Assembly: GCF_947179165.1 (NCBI RefSeq)
Contig: NC_077248.1
Span: 7,437,256 to 7,501,255, forward strand
DNA from: Solanum dulcamara
Lineage: Eukaryota > Streptophyta > Magnoliopsida > Solanales > Solanaceae
Direction of reading: 5' to 3'
DNA: 64,000 nucleotides
Shown here: piece after piece, positions 20,460 through 33,734 of the stretch
How positions within the stretch are numbered: the first letter of the stretch is position 1
Layout: each line of letters opens with the position of its first letter
Notes under the pieces: model-generated
What the model was told of the DNA's origin: nothing
Seen by the model: only the letters and a program-made list of their open reading frames with translations
Database searches by the model: none
Made by a program: the position numbers and the translations under genes

Positions 20460-23400
20460 ATGGTGTTTTTAAGGACTTGTTTTGTTTGGTCCTTTTTAGT
20501 AATGATTATTGTGGTATTGTTTTTAAATAATGGTATTAAAGCTTCTCATGAAGTTTTCATGAAACTACAATCATCAAGTGCAATGAGTGTAAGAAAAATT
20601 CATAGAACGGGGTATCATTTCCAGCCTCCTAAACATTGGATCAATGGTACTTATTTTCTATCTAATTCTTTATATTTGTTTGTATACACACATTGACATG
20701 CATACAATTTTATTTATAATGAGGTTTGAGAAGATTTGAGATAAGTTTGACGATCATGTGGATTTGTTGTTATAAAAAATTGTCTCAGGGTTTGACGGAG
20801 GACATAGATTATTATGTGATTAATGTTAGTTATTATTATAAATAATAAATCTAATTTTAACTTATCAGCACTGTGAAAATCTTCTCCAAAACTGATATAA
20901 CATTCAATCCATTTTAGCTACTGTTTTACCCAAACAAATTGTGTCCATATGAAAATAAATGTAGTTTAATAGTAATCAAGAAACCATTATTAATTTAAAT
21001 ATATGCATAATTAATTAATAATTAATTCAACTTTTAAAGCCCTCAGAAATTAGGAGTTCCAAATTTTATATCAACGAGTTATATTTTAAAAAGAATAATA
21101 TCATTCTATAAATATTCATAATTTGTTTAAACATAAGTTCTAAATTATTTTAAAAAAAAAAAAATTGTGTCCAGTCTAAATGCGCCACATAAATATAAAC
21201 TACATCCGCCCGTGGATTTGTAGAATAGTACTATTTGTTAATTGAACTTACAAATTAAAGTGCCCATACATGATTTCTCTGTTACAAACTACCAGTAAAT
21301 TTCTCTATTAATAATATGCTTAAAAAGACAAAAAAATTGTTTTAATACCAAGATATCTGTATTTGTTCAGTGACAGTGAAATCTTCTTCCTAAAAAAATT
21401 CAAACTATGCTTTTAATTGCATATTTGCTTTTCCGTGTCTTTTAAAGGACAAGTTGAAAACTTATGAACAGTCAAAATTATTTAAAACAATATTGTTTGT
21501 TCGAATATTCTTTGATTGTTATTAAGAAATATAATTATAAAGACCAAAAAAAATGTAACATATATAACACGATAAATCAATTCCAAAGACGATCTTGAAT
21601 AGAATACATGTGCAACTTACTAAGCTCTAAGATTGATTTCCATGTTTGTTCTTCTTTCTTTCTTTCTTTTTTTACAGATTTAATTGGAATTTTCTAATTT
21701 TTAAATTTCGTACTTTACAATTTCTTTTTAATGGCATTGAAATGACTTTACTAATCATTTTCCGTTAATTTTTTTTTTTATGGTTTTGGTTCGGATGCTT
21801 CCAAACAACAATCAATAGATCCCAATGGTAAGATCGAGTTTTATACTTAATAATTTTCACTTAAATATAGCTAAAATCTCATTTCATTATTAATCATGTT
21901 ATTGTGTTTCCTCTTTGTTTTTTAATAGGTCCAATGTATTACAATGGAGTGTACCATCTATTCTATCAGTATAATCCAAAAGGAGCAGTATGGGGTAATA
22001 TTGTGTGGGCTCATTCAGTATCCACTGACTTAATTAATTGGATTCGTTTAGAGCATGCAATTTATCCGTCCAAAGTGTTCGACAAATACGGTACGTGGTC
22101 CGGTTCAATCACTATTCTTCAAAATAACAAGCCTGTGATTCTGTACACTGGAATAGTGGATGAAAATAATACTCAAGTGCAAAACTATGCCATACCTGCT
22201 GACGTGTCTGACCCTTTACTTCGTAAGTGGATCAAGCCCGATGACAATCCATTAATAGTCGCTGACAAGAGCATCAACAAGACCCAATTTCGTGACCCAA
22301 CAACAGCTTGGTTGGGCCGAGATGGACATTGGAGAATGTTGGTTGGTAGTGCTAGAAGACATAGAGGAGTAGCAATATTGTATAGGAGTAGAGACTTTTT
22401 AAAATGGACCAAAGCCCAACATCCACTTCATACCTCTGTCAAGACTGGAAATTGGGAATGTCCTGATTTTTTCCCAGTATCATTGAATCATACAGATGGT
22501 TTGGACACATCAGTTGATGGTGAGAACGTTAAACATGTCCTTAAAGCTAGTCTTGAAGTTACTCGATTCGATTACTACACGATTGGAACCTATGACACAA
22601 AAAAGGATAGGTATATTCCGGACGATACAATGATTGATGGATGGAAAGGATTGAGATTGGATTATGGTAATTTTTATGCATCAAAGACTTTCTATGATCC
22701 TAGCAAGAATCGAAGAATTTTGTGGGGATGGGCCAACGAATCAGATGCCGCTCCAAAAGATTCTGCCAAGAAAGGATGGGCTGGAATTCAGGCTATTCCT
22801 CGCAAATTATGGCTTGATCCTAGTGGGAAACAGTTGGTTCAATGGCCCGTTGAAGAATTAGAAAGCCTTAGAAAGAAAAAAGTTGAGCTAAGAAATCATA
22901 ACTTAGACAAGGGAGAAATGGTTGAAGTTGAAGGGATTACAGCTGCACAGGTTTGAATTATTTTATTAAATTTTTTAAACAAAATAATGCATCTCTTTGT
23001 ATGAAATTGTTCAGATATATAAGTCAAGAATACCCTACATGGCTACATCATTCACCTTAGCATGTGGCCTTTTCTCAAATTTGTTGGGATACAAAATGCT
23101 TCATGCTTTGGATTGATCTTTTTGTGTATGAAATTATTATGTCAAGACAATGTTACAACTAATTTTTGGGTGTTAATTTAATGGCAGGCTGATGTTGAAG
23201 TGACATTTTCCTTTTCAAGTTTGAAAAATGCAGAAGAATTTGATCCTAGTTGGGCTGATCTTTATGCCCAAGATGTATGTGCCATTAGGGGTTCAACAGT
23301 TCAAGGTGGACTTGGGCCATTTGGACTTCTAACATTGTCTTCTGAAAATTTGGAAGAGTACACACCCGTATTTTTTAGAGTGTTCAAGGTCCAAGATAAA

Positions 23401-24120
23401 TATAAGGTTCTCATGTGCTCTGATGCATCAAGGTTAGTTTTTTCACTCTTTAGACATCTATTCACCCCCAACCCACCTAATTTCATTTAGTTCTATAAAT
23501 CATCCAAATAATTTTTCAAATAGTTAGATCATCCAAATGATATTTATAGGATAGCTTTAATTTTAAAGTGTGAAATTAGAAATCTTAAAAATAACTTCAT
23601 ACAACCTGTGAAGATGACCTCATAATATAAAAATTATTTACTTACAATAAATATTAGTTAAACTCTTTATCAAATTATTGTTCTATTTACACTTTTGCAA
23701 TAGAAAACCTTGTTATTGATGCCTTTTCTTTTTTGGTGGCAGATCAACCCTCAGAAATAACAGCAAAATGTATAAACCGTCTTTTGCTGGATTTGTTGAT
23801 GTTGATCTATCAGACAAAAAACTATCACTGAGGAGTTTGGTAAGCTTTTTTGGTATTTAGTTTTTTCATAAAAATGTAATTAAAACTCAAACTTTGTTTT
23901 TGCTTGTGTATCATTGACAACTTGTTTCCCCTTCTTTTTACAGATTGATCATTCAGTCATCGAAAGCTTTGGTGCTGGAGGAAAAACATGTATTACATCA
24001 AGGGTCTATCCGGCATTAGCCATCTACAATGAAGCTCATTTATTTGTCTTCAACAATGGTACTGAGACAATCACAATTGACACTCTTAATGCATGGAGCA
24101 TGGATAAATCCGAAAGATGA
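20460..24120 (+). CDS. Cell-wall acid invertase (beta-fructofuranosidase, GH32)
   Basis: Six exons: 20460-20646, 21819-21827, 21929-22950, 23188-23432, 23743-23839 and 23944-24120. Together they are 1737 bases, 578 residues, with frame kept at every junction. The enzyme hydrolyses sucrose to glucose and fructose in the cell wall and controls sink strength. The N-terminus is a hydrophobic signal peptide (about residues 8-29). The second exon is the nine-base mini-exon ATCCCAATG; with its neighbours it makes the NDPNG motif whose Asp is the nucleophile. The FRDP motif (transition-state Asp) follows. The WECPDFF motif supplies the acid/base Glu; its Pro marks the cell-wall rather than vacuolar class. 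Several NXS/T glycosylation sites occur (NKT, NHT, NES, NGT). Length and C-terminus (AWSMDKSER) are normal for the family. Six exons with the mini-exon is the classical plant structure. The exact paralogue cannot be named from the sequence alone. Confidence 0.95.
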
Positions 24121-25304
24121 AATAAAATATTGGAAACAAAGAGGAAGAAAGCATAATTTATCTTCACTATTTGTTCTTATGTTAGAGCCTTTTTATCTTG
24201 AAGAAAACTTGTATAGTTTTGCTACTTTCTGCTGATCAGGAATAGCATAGTCATGGTATTACAACCTAGTTAGTTAATCTTTCTATTAAAACTAATTTTA
24301 TGTCGTTTGGTATGATATAGAATGGAACTACCTTTCTAATTTGAGGCAGTTTTATCTATTGTATGAATTATGTGGTTGTTACTCATATTTGTTTGTTTCT
24401 AAATTACACATATATCCTGTATTTCAATATTACAAAATTAGGAAGAAAAAATAATTTATCAATATAAATTGTTGCACCAAGCATTAATGCAATTGTATAC
24501 ATATTAGTCAAACAATATGTTGCGGTTATTATTTGGTGTAAACATCTTATATAGATAAATTTTAACCCTTCACTTCATAGAACAAAGAAGATAAAATCAT
24601 TGAAGAAAAATGAGTGAATATGCCTCTATTTTGTATACAGATAAATTTTAAGACAAACAAGATGAAACCATTCAAGAAAAACGAGTGATATGCCCCCATT
24701 TTGTAGTCCATTTCCTTGATTATTTCCTCAAACTAGTTCCATTTATTTTTTAAAATAAATCAATATATGAAAAAATATATATATATATAAAAATACAAAA
24801 CTTATATAAAATTGGTCAAAAGCATTACAAAACTAGGTTATGACATATGTACATAGCAATACCGTAAGTAATTATTAATTTCTCACTAATAGAACAACAT
24901 ATTATGCAAACAATTGTAAACACTTCAAAGAATGTTTAAAGAGAAGAAAAAAAACTTGGGATATTTAGCTATGATGGCATTTTCCCGGTATATCCTGAGA
25001 TGCTAAAAACCATGCATAGGACGAATGTTTTTCTTATTGAGACGTTCATGAGACTTTAACCCTCTAAAATGCGCATCACACTTATCTCGTCGTGTGATGA
25101 CTCAAGAGGTTGTGGTTTTCAATTTTGCATTTTTTCTTCAGAGTTTAAGTTATATACACCAACATTGACGATATGAACATTTTGTAACTCATTAAAATCT
25201 CCAAATATCCACCCTGATTTTGTCACCAATTTACTCTGTTTTTACCTTTGGACCTCTTTTTTTTTTCTGGCTACTTATATGTGTACAGCCACTTTACTTT
25301 CATA
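24121..25304. other. Convergent intergenic space between invertase and PP2C genes
   Basis: This holds the 3' flanks of two genes that meet tail-to-tail. At about 24545-24715 a phrase containing ATAAATTTTA, AGAYAAAATCATT or GATGAAACCATTCAAG, and ATATGCC is repeated twice. No gene or complete transposon is visible. Confidence 0.5.
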
Positions 25305-28175
25305 TTATTGATGATCTTCGGGATACACAAATTTCATCGCAGATCTTCTTTGTTGGCCTCGATAATGTAGATGCTCTGTCGATGAATTCTTATTATTATT
25401 ATTATTATCATTATCCAAACCATCCTTAACTTCGCGAGCAATTTCTTGATCATCTTTTTCTTTGACTTGATAATTAAGCAATGTATCGAGCCCATCATCC
25501 GTTTTCGTGTTGTCAGGATAGTTTTGATCGTCTGCGTTTAACTCTGCATAATTGAAGCTCAATTGAGTAACCTCAGACATTGATTTGGTTAATAGAGGCT
25601 TTTGGCGTTTGAAAAACAAGCATACTACGCCACAATCATCTATTTTTGCGCGAGGATATTTGTATTTCCAGGCTCGAACTGCACATTCTACTAGTGTTCT
25701 TGCTGCCATCGATCGCTTTCTTGTTGTAGCGACTATTCGGATCACTTCATCGTTGCTTAAAACATCCCACACCTACGAACAGATAGAGTTTAAGTTATAT
25801 CAAAAAATTGGTCATAACATATTATTACTCTATTTTTCAAGTTATCATATCAGACTTGATACAAAAAATTATATTACACATCTTTAAGTTTAAGAATTGT
25901 TTACACTATCAGTATTAAATGCGCGAAAAATGGAATTAAGTTACTCAACTTACCCCATCAGTAGCCAAAACAACGAATTCGTCGCTTTCAGTGAGTTTTC
26001 TATAATAAACTTCAGGGACAGAGATGAGGCCATAGTCTTTCAAGCAAAAATCACCAAAAGCCCTAGCCATGGCAAGGCCAGGACAATCTTCATCAGGCAT
26101 CCATACTCTATACACATTTGGTTCTTGTTCCATTGCCATAACTCTTCCTTTGCAACTTTTAATTCTTTCATATTCATCTGATCAAAAAATTAATACAATA
26201 AATATGTTAAATACGAAGTTTATATTTTGTACTGAAAAGAGTCTAAAATGCCTCGAACTATTGGATCTAAAGGTGGATGTCAAGGACATTTTAGGCCCAA
26301 TAGATGGATGATGAGTATTTTTGTACTATTTTCAATAGTTGAAGGGCATTTTAGACCATTTTCCGTATTTTGTAATTGAGCTTAGTTAAATATTTTCTTG
26401 AGAGATCACCAAAATATATGGTCGAATAAATGGGATTCCTTCAGACTTATTCGATGAAGGAATTATTGGTAGGGAGTGTGTTTCTCTTTTAATGGGCCTA
26501 CGAGGCATAAATTCTAGAGTGAATTACAAAAATGACCTTGGAGTTGATAGTCTTGAACTTTTGACCTCACTTGCCTTCTGACTTTGAAGGTTAGATCATG
26601 GAAAAGCATAGGTGATCAAAAGTTCAAAATTACTTAGTTTCAAAATTATTTGGTGCAATTTTCTGTAAATTCAGGTCAATTGATGAATTTTAAATACTGA
26701 AAAAGACTTTATTTTCTTGAGCACTTACTTGGGAGATGAGGCTTCAAGTCCACAGTGAGTTGTTGGGAAACAAGTTGATTCTTCTCATCTCTAGTGCAAA
26801 TAATTGCTCTAGAATCACCTAAATTTCCAATGAACAAATGTTCCCCCTGAAAATTCCACAATTAATTAGAACAAACAAATAATTTTAAAAATGAAGGTCT
26901 AATTTCATGGTTGGTCATTCAACTTTCATTTTGTTACATCATGTCACTAAACCATTTTTTTTAAGGAAACTCGATTTTACCTAAGTATCGTGAAGTCACT
27001 AAACTATTATTTGTAACAAAAAAGTTGTTCAACTCTTCCTATATATCACAGAAAGTGATTATATTGAAACAAATGAGGAATTTTCTATAATACTGCGTCA
27101 AAGCTGAGTGACTTTTTGATACATATTAAGTTTGTGTTTCTATAATACTTGGGTAAAGTTACGTGATAATTTGGTTTTAAAAACAATATTTTAATGACGT
27201 TATTGATATAAAATAAAAGTTGATACCTGCTTAAATAAAGTAACAGCTGTTGTGCCACTGGAATAACTTTTAATTGAAGGTTCCCTTTCAAGTTGTTCAT
27301 CCATTTCTTTAAAGGACTTGAGATATGCAGCTTTCCATGCATCAAATAGTGGGTAATTCTGATCATATTCTTCACCATTTTCAGTGTTTCTAATAATTTC
27401 ATCTTCATCAATATTACACTCTTTCAACGATGACGAAATTTTAGACGGTAACAAGTCGCGCACGTAGCGCGCCACCTTGTGGCCCGATGGACCGTGCCCA
27501 TCGAAGACGCCACAAAAAAACGCACCTTTCTCTCCACCAAAATTCTGCACACATTATGTATGAAATAAATTTATTAGCCCTTTTTATGATCCATTTCCGG
27601 GGGGGAAATTACAATCAATAAGAAGGTTAAAATATAAACAAAAAAAGAGAAGTATCTTCTTGGTAATTGTATGTCAATATAAATGAAAATTAAATATGAC
27701 AATGTGCCATGGTTGAAATTCCAATCTAAGAAATGGAAACAAAAACCATGGAAACATTAATCTAAAGACATTGAGGTCCAACTATTAAGATATTGTTTGT
27801 TCAACGATTGAATCATGTTCCGATATGGAATTTGCCTAAGATAAATTCATAGCGTAACCAATTAACAACACCACAATTAATGACAATATGCCATAAAGTA
27901 TGTACAATGAGAAATTAACAAGGAATTAATAATACCTCCCAAACAGTCATGGCATCTTGATTAATCCCCTTTTTACCTTGTTGACTGTACATAGATACAA
28001 ATTTAGAATATCCATGTAACCTAATATTAGCACCAAAATCTCCCTTTCCTAAAACACCATGATCATCTTCAACAATAACATTATCTTCTTTATCATCCCC
28101 ATTAATATAATGGTGACGATAATTTCCATGATGATCGAAATGGCGCACCCTTTGACAGGTACAACATGCACCCAT
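25305..28175 (-). CDS. Protein phosphatase 2C (PPM family), membrane-anchored type
   Basis: Five exons on the - strand: 28175-27936, 27544-27227, 26846-26729, 26177-25954 and 25772-25305. They encode 455 residues with frame kept throughout. The enzyme is a Mg/Mn-dependent Ser/Thr phosphatase. Motifs appear in the expected order: KGINQDA, FDGHGPSGHKV (metal-binding Asp and Gly), the SSGTTAV strand, GNLGDSRA, RAFGDFCLK, LATDGVWDVLSNDEV and the terminal DDCGVVCLFF with its metal Asp. The protein starts MGACCTCQ: Gly2 suits N-myristoylation and the adjacent Cys residues suit palmitoylation, suggesting attachment to the plasma membrane. I assign it to the clade E type by this overall form, with less certainty. 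The tail after the catalytic domain is acidic and contains an Asn-rich run (NDNNNNNKNSS). The first exon's linker is His/Asp-rich. Confidence 0.93.
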
Positions 28176-28365
28176 ATCTCTAATTTTTGCACGCCTACGA
28201 TGATAATCTCCTCAAAAATAAATCTTGCCTCTTGAAATTAAAGCCATTGTAATATAATTCTTTGAATATTGTTAATGGAAAATTAGAATACAAAATTTGT
28301 ATGAATATATTGACAAAGAGTCAAAGGTAGAAGACAGGACAATTAGGAGGAGGAGGACAAATCAA

Positions 28366-28392
28366 GAATGTTATTCTCGTGAGATAACATTC
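28366..28392. other. Perfect inverted repeat upstream of the PP2C gene
   Basis: GAATGTTAT at 28366-28374 and ATAACATTC at 28384-28392 are exact complements around a nine-base loop. Pairing continues loosely outward (AAATCA against TGATTT). It lies about 190 bp upstream of the PP2C start codon. It could be a hairpin or a paired protein site. Confidence 0.5.
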
Positions 28393-28509
28393 ATGATTTG
28401 TGGGAAATAAAGAAACTAGTAGGGGAGAATATAATCATCAATGTAGGTAGTCCTTTTCTGTTTTTTTTTTCCTTTATATTTTTTTTTCTTCTTTTGGATA
28501 AAATAGTTT

Positions 28510-28795
28510 GACCATTCAGTTACACTATTACAGGACGTTTGGAAATAAAAATTGTGAAATTTTGGAAAAAAGGAATGAAGTAAAAATAATTTTGAAAATT
28601 GGAGTTGTGTTTGGACATGAATACATATTGGAGTTGTTTTGAAAATTTCGTAATAAGTGATTTGGAATATGAAAATAACTTTTTGGAAATTTGTCGAATT
28701 TCTGAAAATTGTAACAATTTTATATTCAAACATTTTTCCAAAATAATATTCCGGAAAAAAAAAGTGAAAAATATATGTGGTCAAACAGCCACTTA
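28510..28795. mobile_element. Possible MITE with GTTTGG-type ends
   Basis: The segment is rich in TTTTGGAAAT and TTTTCCAAAA in opposite directions and ends with TGGTCAAACAGCCAC, whose complement resembles the GGACGTTTGG at its start. It looks like a small inverted-repeat element, but I found no convincing target duplication. Confidence 0.35.
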
Positions 28796-29424
28796 TTTTT
28801 ATGTCTTCAATTCCATTCCCTATTTTTTACGACTATTATTTTTTTCTTTATCTATTACTTCTTCTGTTACAATATGTTTTAATAGTATTATTCAGATAGT
28901 CAAATGATTTTTTTTAATGACGATAATTATGTGAATTGTGCGTCCTGAATGTATACAACGTACAAAACTATGATACGTAATTTTTATAATTTAATGTGTA
29001 ATTGTTGTATTATCCCACTTGGCTAGTCATGTAAAAGTCCCTACACTCTTCATGTATAATGAGCCCAAAGTCTATAGAGATTGCATCATGCAAGTCCAAT
29101 GAAATTTCTTGATGGATATTTAGCCCATTTGTGTGTATAACCGGACCCTAGATGTATCCGTTTTAGCATTCTTTTGAGTAAATTGGAATGAGATTTAGGG
29201 CGTGTTTAGTACGAACGAAAATGTTTTCTTGAAAAATGTTATTTAAGAATAAGTGGTTTTTTTTTGGTATTCGATATGTAACCAAAGTATATTCTCTTAA
29301 AAGCGTTTTTATATAATTTAAATAAACATTGTGGAAGATAGGGATGAAGAGGTAGTAGTGTGAGATGGTGGGAATGAGGGCTATGGTGGGTGGGGATGAA
29401 GATGACACTACATCAAAAGAGACG
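28796..29424. other. AT-rich intergenic DNA
   Basis: No gene is visible. Around 29195-29270 there is a GGGCGTGTTTAGTACGAACG-like phrase that resembles the ends of old small transposons. The boundaries are not definable. Confidence 0.4.
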
Positions 29425-29433
29425 TTTATTTTT

Positions 29434-29741
29434 GGGACAATTTCAAATATATATAATAAACTAATTAATTTACAATAAATATAGCTATGTTTTACTTACA
29501 TAAAAAATAACTAAAAATCACAAAAAATATACAGTGACTATACAATATACAGTTTGCCAAAAGTCATAGAAAGTATACACTGACTATACAATATAGATTA
29601 CTTATACATGAGTTATACACTGAATATACATTATGTTATATTCTATACATGAAATATACATTGAATATATATGAATATACATCGAATGACCATTTTTTTG
29701 ATAATTAAAATGACCGAATGATCATCTACTGTAATTATCCC
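29434..29741. mobile_element. Mutator-like MITE, GGGAYAATT family, copy 3 (308 bp, best preserved)
   Basis: The element starts GGGACAATTTC and ends GTAATTATCCC, whose complement is GGGATAATTAC. It is flanked by a perfect nine-base duplication TTTATTTTT at 29425-29433 and 29742-29750. The body shares long stretches with copies at 14882 and 15945. Nine-base duplications point to Mutator-type transposition. The duplication is A/T-only, so taken alone it could be chance; copy 1 supports it independently. Confidence 0.8.
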
Positions 29742-29750
29742 TTTATTTTT

Positions 29751-32700
29751 ACTTGTTCAATATATTAAAATAATTTTTCAAACTTTTTTTGTCCATTTTA
29801 ACGTATCAAAAGAAAGATTTTCTTAAATTTAGTCTTAACATTAATTACCATCCCAAGTTCATTAAGAGTATATAATACCAATTAATATGGTATTATAGTA
29901 GGATAAATATTTTATTATTATTTCTTAAAGGGAGCACAAGTTCATTGTGGACGACTAAAATTAAACATAGTATATATTCACATACTCTCATCTGTTCAAG
30001 TGCTTCGTGGAGAGAACCTAATGGCTAGCTTTCCAAATAAATGGCAAAATTAAATATTAATTACAATGAAATTCCTTGACACAAAAAGGGAATATCTCTA
30101 TAAATAAATTAAAAAAAGATAATAAAGACATTCATTCTGTAGATGCTTAATAGTGCAAAAGGTATGGCACTCATAATTCTTGATACATAATACATGTATT
30201 TGCTCTTTATCTTTTAATATATATAAAAAAAAAAATTAAATCAATCACTTAGATAATGTACGTATGGTCGATATTGAGCCCTTTCTATGTTTGATTTCAT
30301 TGCCTTTGTAATGTAAACCACTTATTTAATTTAACTAATTCTTCTGTACGAGTAGTGCTTTCATTTTAATTTATGTGATGCATTTTGATTGGTAACAAAA
30401 CGAAGAAAAGAACAAAAAAAAGCTTTTGGAATTGATATAACTATAAATCATCTCATTAACAATAACTAGAATAGCAAATTTAAAGTTTAAATATTTCTAA
30501 TAATAGGAAGACTTTTTTTTCCGGGACAAACTAAAATAAAAAAATACACCAAGACAGAGAACGTACTTGACAAACCGTTGTCAATTTCTATTATTTTATT
30601 TTAAGTTGGGATACAGAAAGAAAAAATAATGAAGGGGATTATAATGTGAAAAAACAATCGTCCATTTATCCATATAAGAAATAAAAATTAAAAAGAAGAG
30701 AAGAAAAAGTAAAAAAGAATATATTCCTCCAATTGCTTTTTTTAGTATAATAAACTTGATCTGTTACTGAACTTAGAGAAGAGTATATATACTTTATAGT
30801 CAGTGTGATCAGAGGCATTATATAATAGGTATATATATATTCAAAGTCCACCCTATAAACAGAGATGATGACCAATTTAAATTTAAAATTTATAAATTTT
30901 AATAGTGATCTTAAGTTAATATTAATAATAATTGAATTTATAATTAAATATTTATATACATGTAAATATTTTAATATATATATATATATAAATATATATA
31001 TAATTAAAAAAAATTGAATTTACGCGAACATATAATTAAGTGAGTATCTAACTCTGCCCCCACTGCTACCTAACCATAAATTGATAAATAATGTGGCCTA
31101 GACGACTTCTAATTCTAAATATGAAATCATATATTTGAAAGTAAAAAGGAATAATTTCTTATAATATGCAGAATTTTCCTAATTAATTAACATATTCCCA
31201 CATTTAAATATGTATATATATTAATTTTAAACAAAATAAAGAGGCAGAAAAATGTACAGTGATAACCAGTAAGGAAGACAACTTTGTATAGTATAATATC
31301 ACATGTATCATGCCGTAGATCCCATTTATAATTTTAAACGATAATCAAAGATGTACTCTAAAAATAGGTTCTTTTCTTTCTATTTTGTCGTCAAAATCCC
31401 TTTTTCCCTTTACTATTATGTGTTAAATGAGACTCCTATTTTTTATGAAGAGAATGAATCTTGCTGCTTGGCCTGTAGTAGGTATCTGGTTAGTCATCGA
31501 CTTCCGGGAAAGAGTAGAAGAATTTTATTTTGTTTACCGAATCACATGAAAGTAGATCGACTCTATTACATAAGTTAATTCCTAATTTTCGATATTGATT
31601 TATTCTTTTTGTATAACTAAGTTATGATTGGATTGAATTGGTGCATTTTTATCTATTGTATATGTATATGTATGTTTTCGAGCCGAAACTTGCTGGATAA
31701 TGAGGCAGTATATGTGAAGGTTAAATAAAATTTGTTTTAAGCAAATAGAGTTATCAAGTCAGAGAAGGGAAAAAAAACACAAGAAGGGATTTTCATTTGA
31801 CCTGTCAAATTAATTAATCGTACTTTGCATACTATATTTCGTTTACACAAAACGAAAACACTTCCAAAGTAATTTAAGTTATGTGAGGCATAAGAAATGT
31901 CACATCATCAATTACTTGACTACTTGAATTCCCTTCCTATACCCCATCCCTATATATACGGGCCAAAATAATACTACTAAATTATTCAAAATTGGTCAAG
32001 TGCCGTTACATTTTTGGCACATAAATTATTTTTTGAACACCAATAAAAAATTGGCACATAAAATTAATGTCCTCCAACTTGCTAAGTAGCTTAAAAATTC
32101 TTTCTTATTAACCATTATTCTAAAATAAGAGGAAGATAATCACATTAATTCTTAACCTACTTAATATGGGATTAACAAAACTACGAGAATGATAGTTGAT
32201 AGTTTAATTGTTTGTCTATCGACACTTTCAAATAATTGGTGCTGATTTAATTCTCATCTTATAATTCGCTTTCCCATTTTAACCTTCTATTTTAAAAAAA
32301 ATGTCATGGACCACCTTTGACGACGCCTTCACACTTGTGGTGTTGCACACTTAAAAGAGTGGGAGAGATAGATCGAGGAAGAATTGATCAGAGTTGATTA
32401 GATATGACATGGCATATCTTTAACTAAGCGAGTATATGATCTTAGAGAAAAGAGCATGAAGGTCAGGGATTAAGATAAACAGTTAATAGCTAGATAGTCG
32501 ATATTTCTCTCATCCAAGTGGTAAAGCATGGTTCTAGTTTGGAGTAACCTATCTATTTCCTTACTAGTATTTATATTATTATGATAGTATTATCTTGTTA
32601 TTCAATTTCATTACTTTTGTTATCTTTATTATTTTTGTTGTTTGTACGTTTTTTTCCTCAGTGTTTTCATTATAGCTTTTTAATCTTTCAATCCTTTTAA

Positions 32701-33010
32701 ACGCATGTTCTGAAAAAAGATTTTTATGAGTCCAAAATCTATTAAATATTGTCTGTTTATCCTAATAAAAATAAGATTTATGTATACCTCATCCTCCGAG
32801 ACACTTGTAAAATCTCATTAACTATATTGTTGTTTGTTGGCAGTATCTTTGCTAATATGTAGAGGATTGGAGCTAGATTTACTATATACTTTATCCATAT
32901 GGATCTGTTTTCAACTTTCTTTTTCCTTGTTTGACCTAAGATTAGCTGGCCCTTCGTTGTTCGACTCATGCACGCTCCACTAATCAATATTACAAAAAAT
33001 GGTGAGTTTG
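29751..33010. other. AT-rich intergenic DNA
   Basis: No gene or complete transposon is visible in this roughly 3.2 kb. Dinucleotide AT runs occur near 30820-30838 and 30975-31000. Short open frames here lack any recognisable domain. Confidence 0.5.
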
Positions 33011-33026
33011 ACCCTTTGGGTCATTT

Positions 33027-33203
33027 TTTTTTGATTTCTCACACGTTGTTCGAAGTCTGTGGAGCTCCGATTAAATTTAGATCGCTCACTGCAGTATTCA
33101 TTCGTGGGTGTCGCTCCCAAAATAATTTTTTCCATATTCATTGTCTGAACCCGAGACCATTGATTAAAGGTGAAGCAGTCTCTGCACCACAACTCATGTT
33201 AGT
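33027..33203 (-). mobile_element. tRNA-derived SINE, 177 bp
   Basis: On the - strand it begins with a tRNA-like region containing TTGTGGTGCAGAGACTG (box-A-like) and GGTCTCGGGTTCAGAC (box-B-like). A body with GGGAGCGACACCC and ATCGGAGCTCC follows, and it ends in an A-run. It is flanked by a perfect 16-base duplication ACCCTTTGGGTCATTT at 33011-33026 and 33204-33219. The body order matches a SINE family I recognise from eudicots, including Solanaceae. No gene is disrupted. Confidence 0.85.
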
Positions 33204-33734
33204 ACCCTTTGGGTCATTTGATATGCAATTGGATAATTATAAATAGTCTTGAGATAAAAAATACAATCTTAAATTTAATTACTAATCATAAATTAAATTA
33301 AATTAGAATTAGTAATTAGTAGCGAATTAAGTTATTCCTGCTATAAAATGAAATAAAGTCCAAAATTATTATCTCGGGATAAAAAACAAAATGACAAAAT
33401 ACCCCTCATAGTATAGTAGAGTAAATCTTGAAGAAACTTGAAATTTACAGGTAGAATGAAGGACTAATAGTAGTAATAAATGTAATCTTGGAAAACGGAC
33501 AATTAGGTGAAGGAAAAATGTATTACAGCTAGTGGCTTTGACTGATATCAATATTGAACTGAGAAGAAATATATTGTTTTCCATCTCGATGAGATCCTTC
33601 GATAAGTAGAATATCTCTATGCATGTCTTATTTGATAGAAATATTTATTTTTCATATTATAAAAGTCTATATTATATACATTATCTTGAAATGAAATAAT
33701 GGTCACTCAATTTAACAAAGTTATCTATGTATTA

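Noticed and set aside
32968..33246. Open frame of 92 codons that looked like a small gene
   Set aside because: Most of it is the complement of a SINE with a 16-base target duplication.
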